Of a DNA stretch of 64,000 bases, positions 62,807-64,000 are shown piece after piece. Numbering within the stretch: position 1 is the stretch's first letter; each line of letters opens with the position of its first letter. Source of the stretch: Cyanobacteria bacterium RI_101 (lineage in GTDB: Bacteria > Cyanobacteriota > Cyanobacteriia > Cyanobacteriales > Microcystaceae); assembly GCA_016471375.1 (NCBI GenBank), contig WGLZ01000057.1, forward strand, positions 1 through 64,000. Reading direction: 5' to 3'. The position numbers were made by a program, and so were the translations under genes. The notes beneath the pieces were generated by a model. The model was not told the DNA's origin and did no database searches. It saw only the letters and a program-made list of their open reading frames with translations.

Positions 62807-64000
62807 CTAACCGGCGCTTTTGTCCTTTTCGCAGATAATAACATACTCAAAAAGCATGGTATTCACCTTTGCGCCTTTTTGATTACTGGGGGAATTTTGG
62901 GAGGGCATCACTTTACTGCTCAGCGCCCGTTCATAGGTGATCTGGTGTTTAAAGCCATACTGCTCAAACTGCTCGGCGATAAATTGATCGGTGGGTAACT
63001 GCGCGCCCTTGACTGTTCGATTACCCACGAGGTAAATAATGTTTCCGCCTGGGTTAATCTGGGGCGCGATTTGGGCAATCGAGTCTTGTAAATCAAAATA
63101 AAAAGCGGAGACGTCCAGCGCCCTTTTTTCATCAATTTGGGCGATTTGACTAATCGTTTGCTCTAAAACGCCCTGATTGTATAACCGTTTGACCCGTTTG
63201 CCGCCCATTAAGGCGTTATCTAGTTTTCTGGCTTCGTTAACGCCCAACCACTCATTAGCCAAGGTGGAAAACTGACCGTAGGCCACGGTGGTGCGACTAT
63301 CGCCGTAGGGGGGACTGGTGAGGACAATATCAAAGGTTTGTTGGGGATTAACTTCCGCTGAAAACGGCGCTTGTCGGAGTTCTAAATGGGTCTCTTCCTG
63401 AATTTTGGGGAAATAATAGTCGGCGTAAATCTGAATAGAATCGGTTAATTTCTTAAAAAAGGCGCTGAAGACATCAGGATTAAAGCTTAATATTTCCGCC
63501 GGTTTGATGCGATATAATTTGAACTCATTATTGCGGGTATAAGAACATTCCCGGATGGTTTCAGCGTAGGGAACTAGGAAAAAGTTTTTAATTTTTTGGT
63601 CTTCCATTTGATCAATAAAATATCTTAAAACATTGAGATTCTGCGCTACCGCGGGGGAAAACCAGTAATCGATGTTGGTAATATTTGGCAGTTCTAAACG
63701 ATTTAAATTTTTTTCCTTTTTGACAAACTCAAACACCGCTTCCCGCAGTTTTTGCCGAGCTTCATCCAGCGCCGCCGGGGCGATTTTTGTAAATTTAGCC
63801 TGGGTGATTAAAATCGCCAGGGGATTGAGATCAAAGCCAAACATTTGCGTAATTCCCACATCTAGGGCCGCGGCGAAGGAAGAGCCAGAGCCGCAATAGG
63901 GATCAAGCAAAATTCCACTGCTAATTCCTAGGCGCTTGAGGAGGGCGACGCCGATTTGGGGCAACATCGTCGCCGGATATTTATGGAGATTGGGGTACAG
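62807..64000 (-). CDS. Site-specific DNA methyltransferase (partial, runs off the right edge)
   Basis: About 397 residues are visible; the frame stays open to the window edge and reads HKYPATMLPQIG before the first internal ATG at 63967, so the true start lies outside. The SAM motif is LLDPYCGSGSSFAAAL and the catalytic motif is VLTSPPYGDSRTTVAYGQF. TSPPY places it among amino (N4-cytosine or N6-adenine) methyltransferases, and SAM motif and catalytic motif occur in the order FGG then PPY. Recognition sequence unknown. A matching endonuclease, if any, is not in the window. Confidence 0.85.
   Translation of the reverse strand: MYPNLHKYPATMLPQIGVALLKRLGISSGILLDPYCGSGSSFAAALDVGITQMFGFDLNPLAILITQAKFTKIAPAALDEARQKLREAVFEFVKKEKNLNRLELPNITNIDYWFSPAVAQNLNVLRYFIDQMEDQKIKNFFLVPYAETIRECSYTRNNEFKLYRIKPAEILSFNPDVFSAFFKKLTDSIQIYADYYFPKIQEETHLELRQAPFSAEVNPQQTFDIVLTSPPYGDSRTTVAYGQFSTLANEWLGVNEARKLDNALMGGKRVKRLYNQGVLEQTISQIAQIDEKRALDVSAFYFDLQDSIAQIAPQINPGGNIIYLVGNRTVKGAQLPTDQFIAEQFEQYGFKHQITYERALSSKVMPSQNSPSNQKGAKVNTMLFEYVIICEKDKSAG

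Overview
The window is from a phycobilisome-containing cyanobacterium. Diagnostic genes are apcD (allophycocyanin B), psb27, ndhD1, ycf34, a KaiC3-type clock protein with S431/T432, rpaA, hmpF, sepF and a sufBCDS operon. The DNA looks moderately GC-rich. It is strikingly packed with GGCGCC and its one-mismatch forms (roughly 40-45 exact copies in the first 10 kb by hand count), whereas the classical cyanobacterial palindrome HIP1 (GCGATCGC) was noticed only once. I cannot name the genus from the sequence alone.

Layout. 1-4.8 kb: a partial two-TM coiled-coil protein, a DUF4351 remnant, a thioredoxin-like protein, KDPG aldolase, and feoAB behind a perfect Fur-like palindrome, then tRNA-Gly(GCC). 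4.8-12.2 kb: a geranylgeranyl-reductase-like flavoprotein, ccdA, and the sufBCDS operon with two SufR-type operators but no sufR beside it. 12.5-15.7 kb: a secreted 5'-nucleotidase with RTX-like repeats behind Pho-box-like repeats, then an intergenic region with apparent restriction/defence gene remnants. 15.7-31.3 kb: speA, kaiC3, ispD, a VWA/Slr1339-like pair, an epimerase, a nuclease, a GspC-like membrane protein, a radical SAM enzyme, hmpF, a lumenal or periplasmic peroxiredoxin, ycf34, a DnaJ homologue and ndhD1. 31.5-41 kb: a DegT aminotransferase behind a terminator-containing leader, rsmA, a DUF3727 protein, surE, plsY, a DUF1824 protein, a GNAT protein, clpC, psb27 and tgt. 41-48 kb: bgtA/bgtB amino-acid ABC transporter, an iron-uptake-type porin, an FAH-family enzyme and gltS. 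48-64 kb: a TPR-CHAT protease, a rhomboid, thiO, apcD, small membrane proteins, rpaA, a GlcD-like flavoprotein, rpmB, sepF, proC, a DUF697-type GTPase, a glutaredoxin, fetB, and a DNA methyltransferase running off the right edge.

The genes are mostly core housekeeping plus photosynthesis, iron/sulfur and clock functions. Iron-linked loci recur (feoAB with a Fur site, suf with SufR sites, an iron-uptake-type porin, a FetB-like permease). No transposase, integrase, CRISPR array or rRNA was seen. Non-coding space is rich in short dispersed repeats: a MITE-like family (two copies), ATATCAG tandem repeats at gene borders (five loci), TGAGC-N-CGAAG palindromes (nine loci) and CCCCC/GGGGG palindromes. 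Four neighbouring gene pairs overlap tail to tail.
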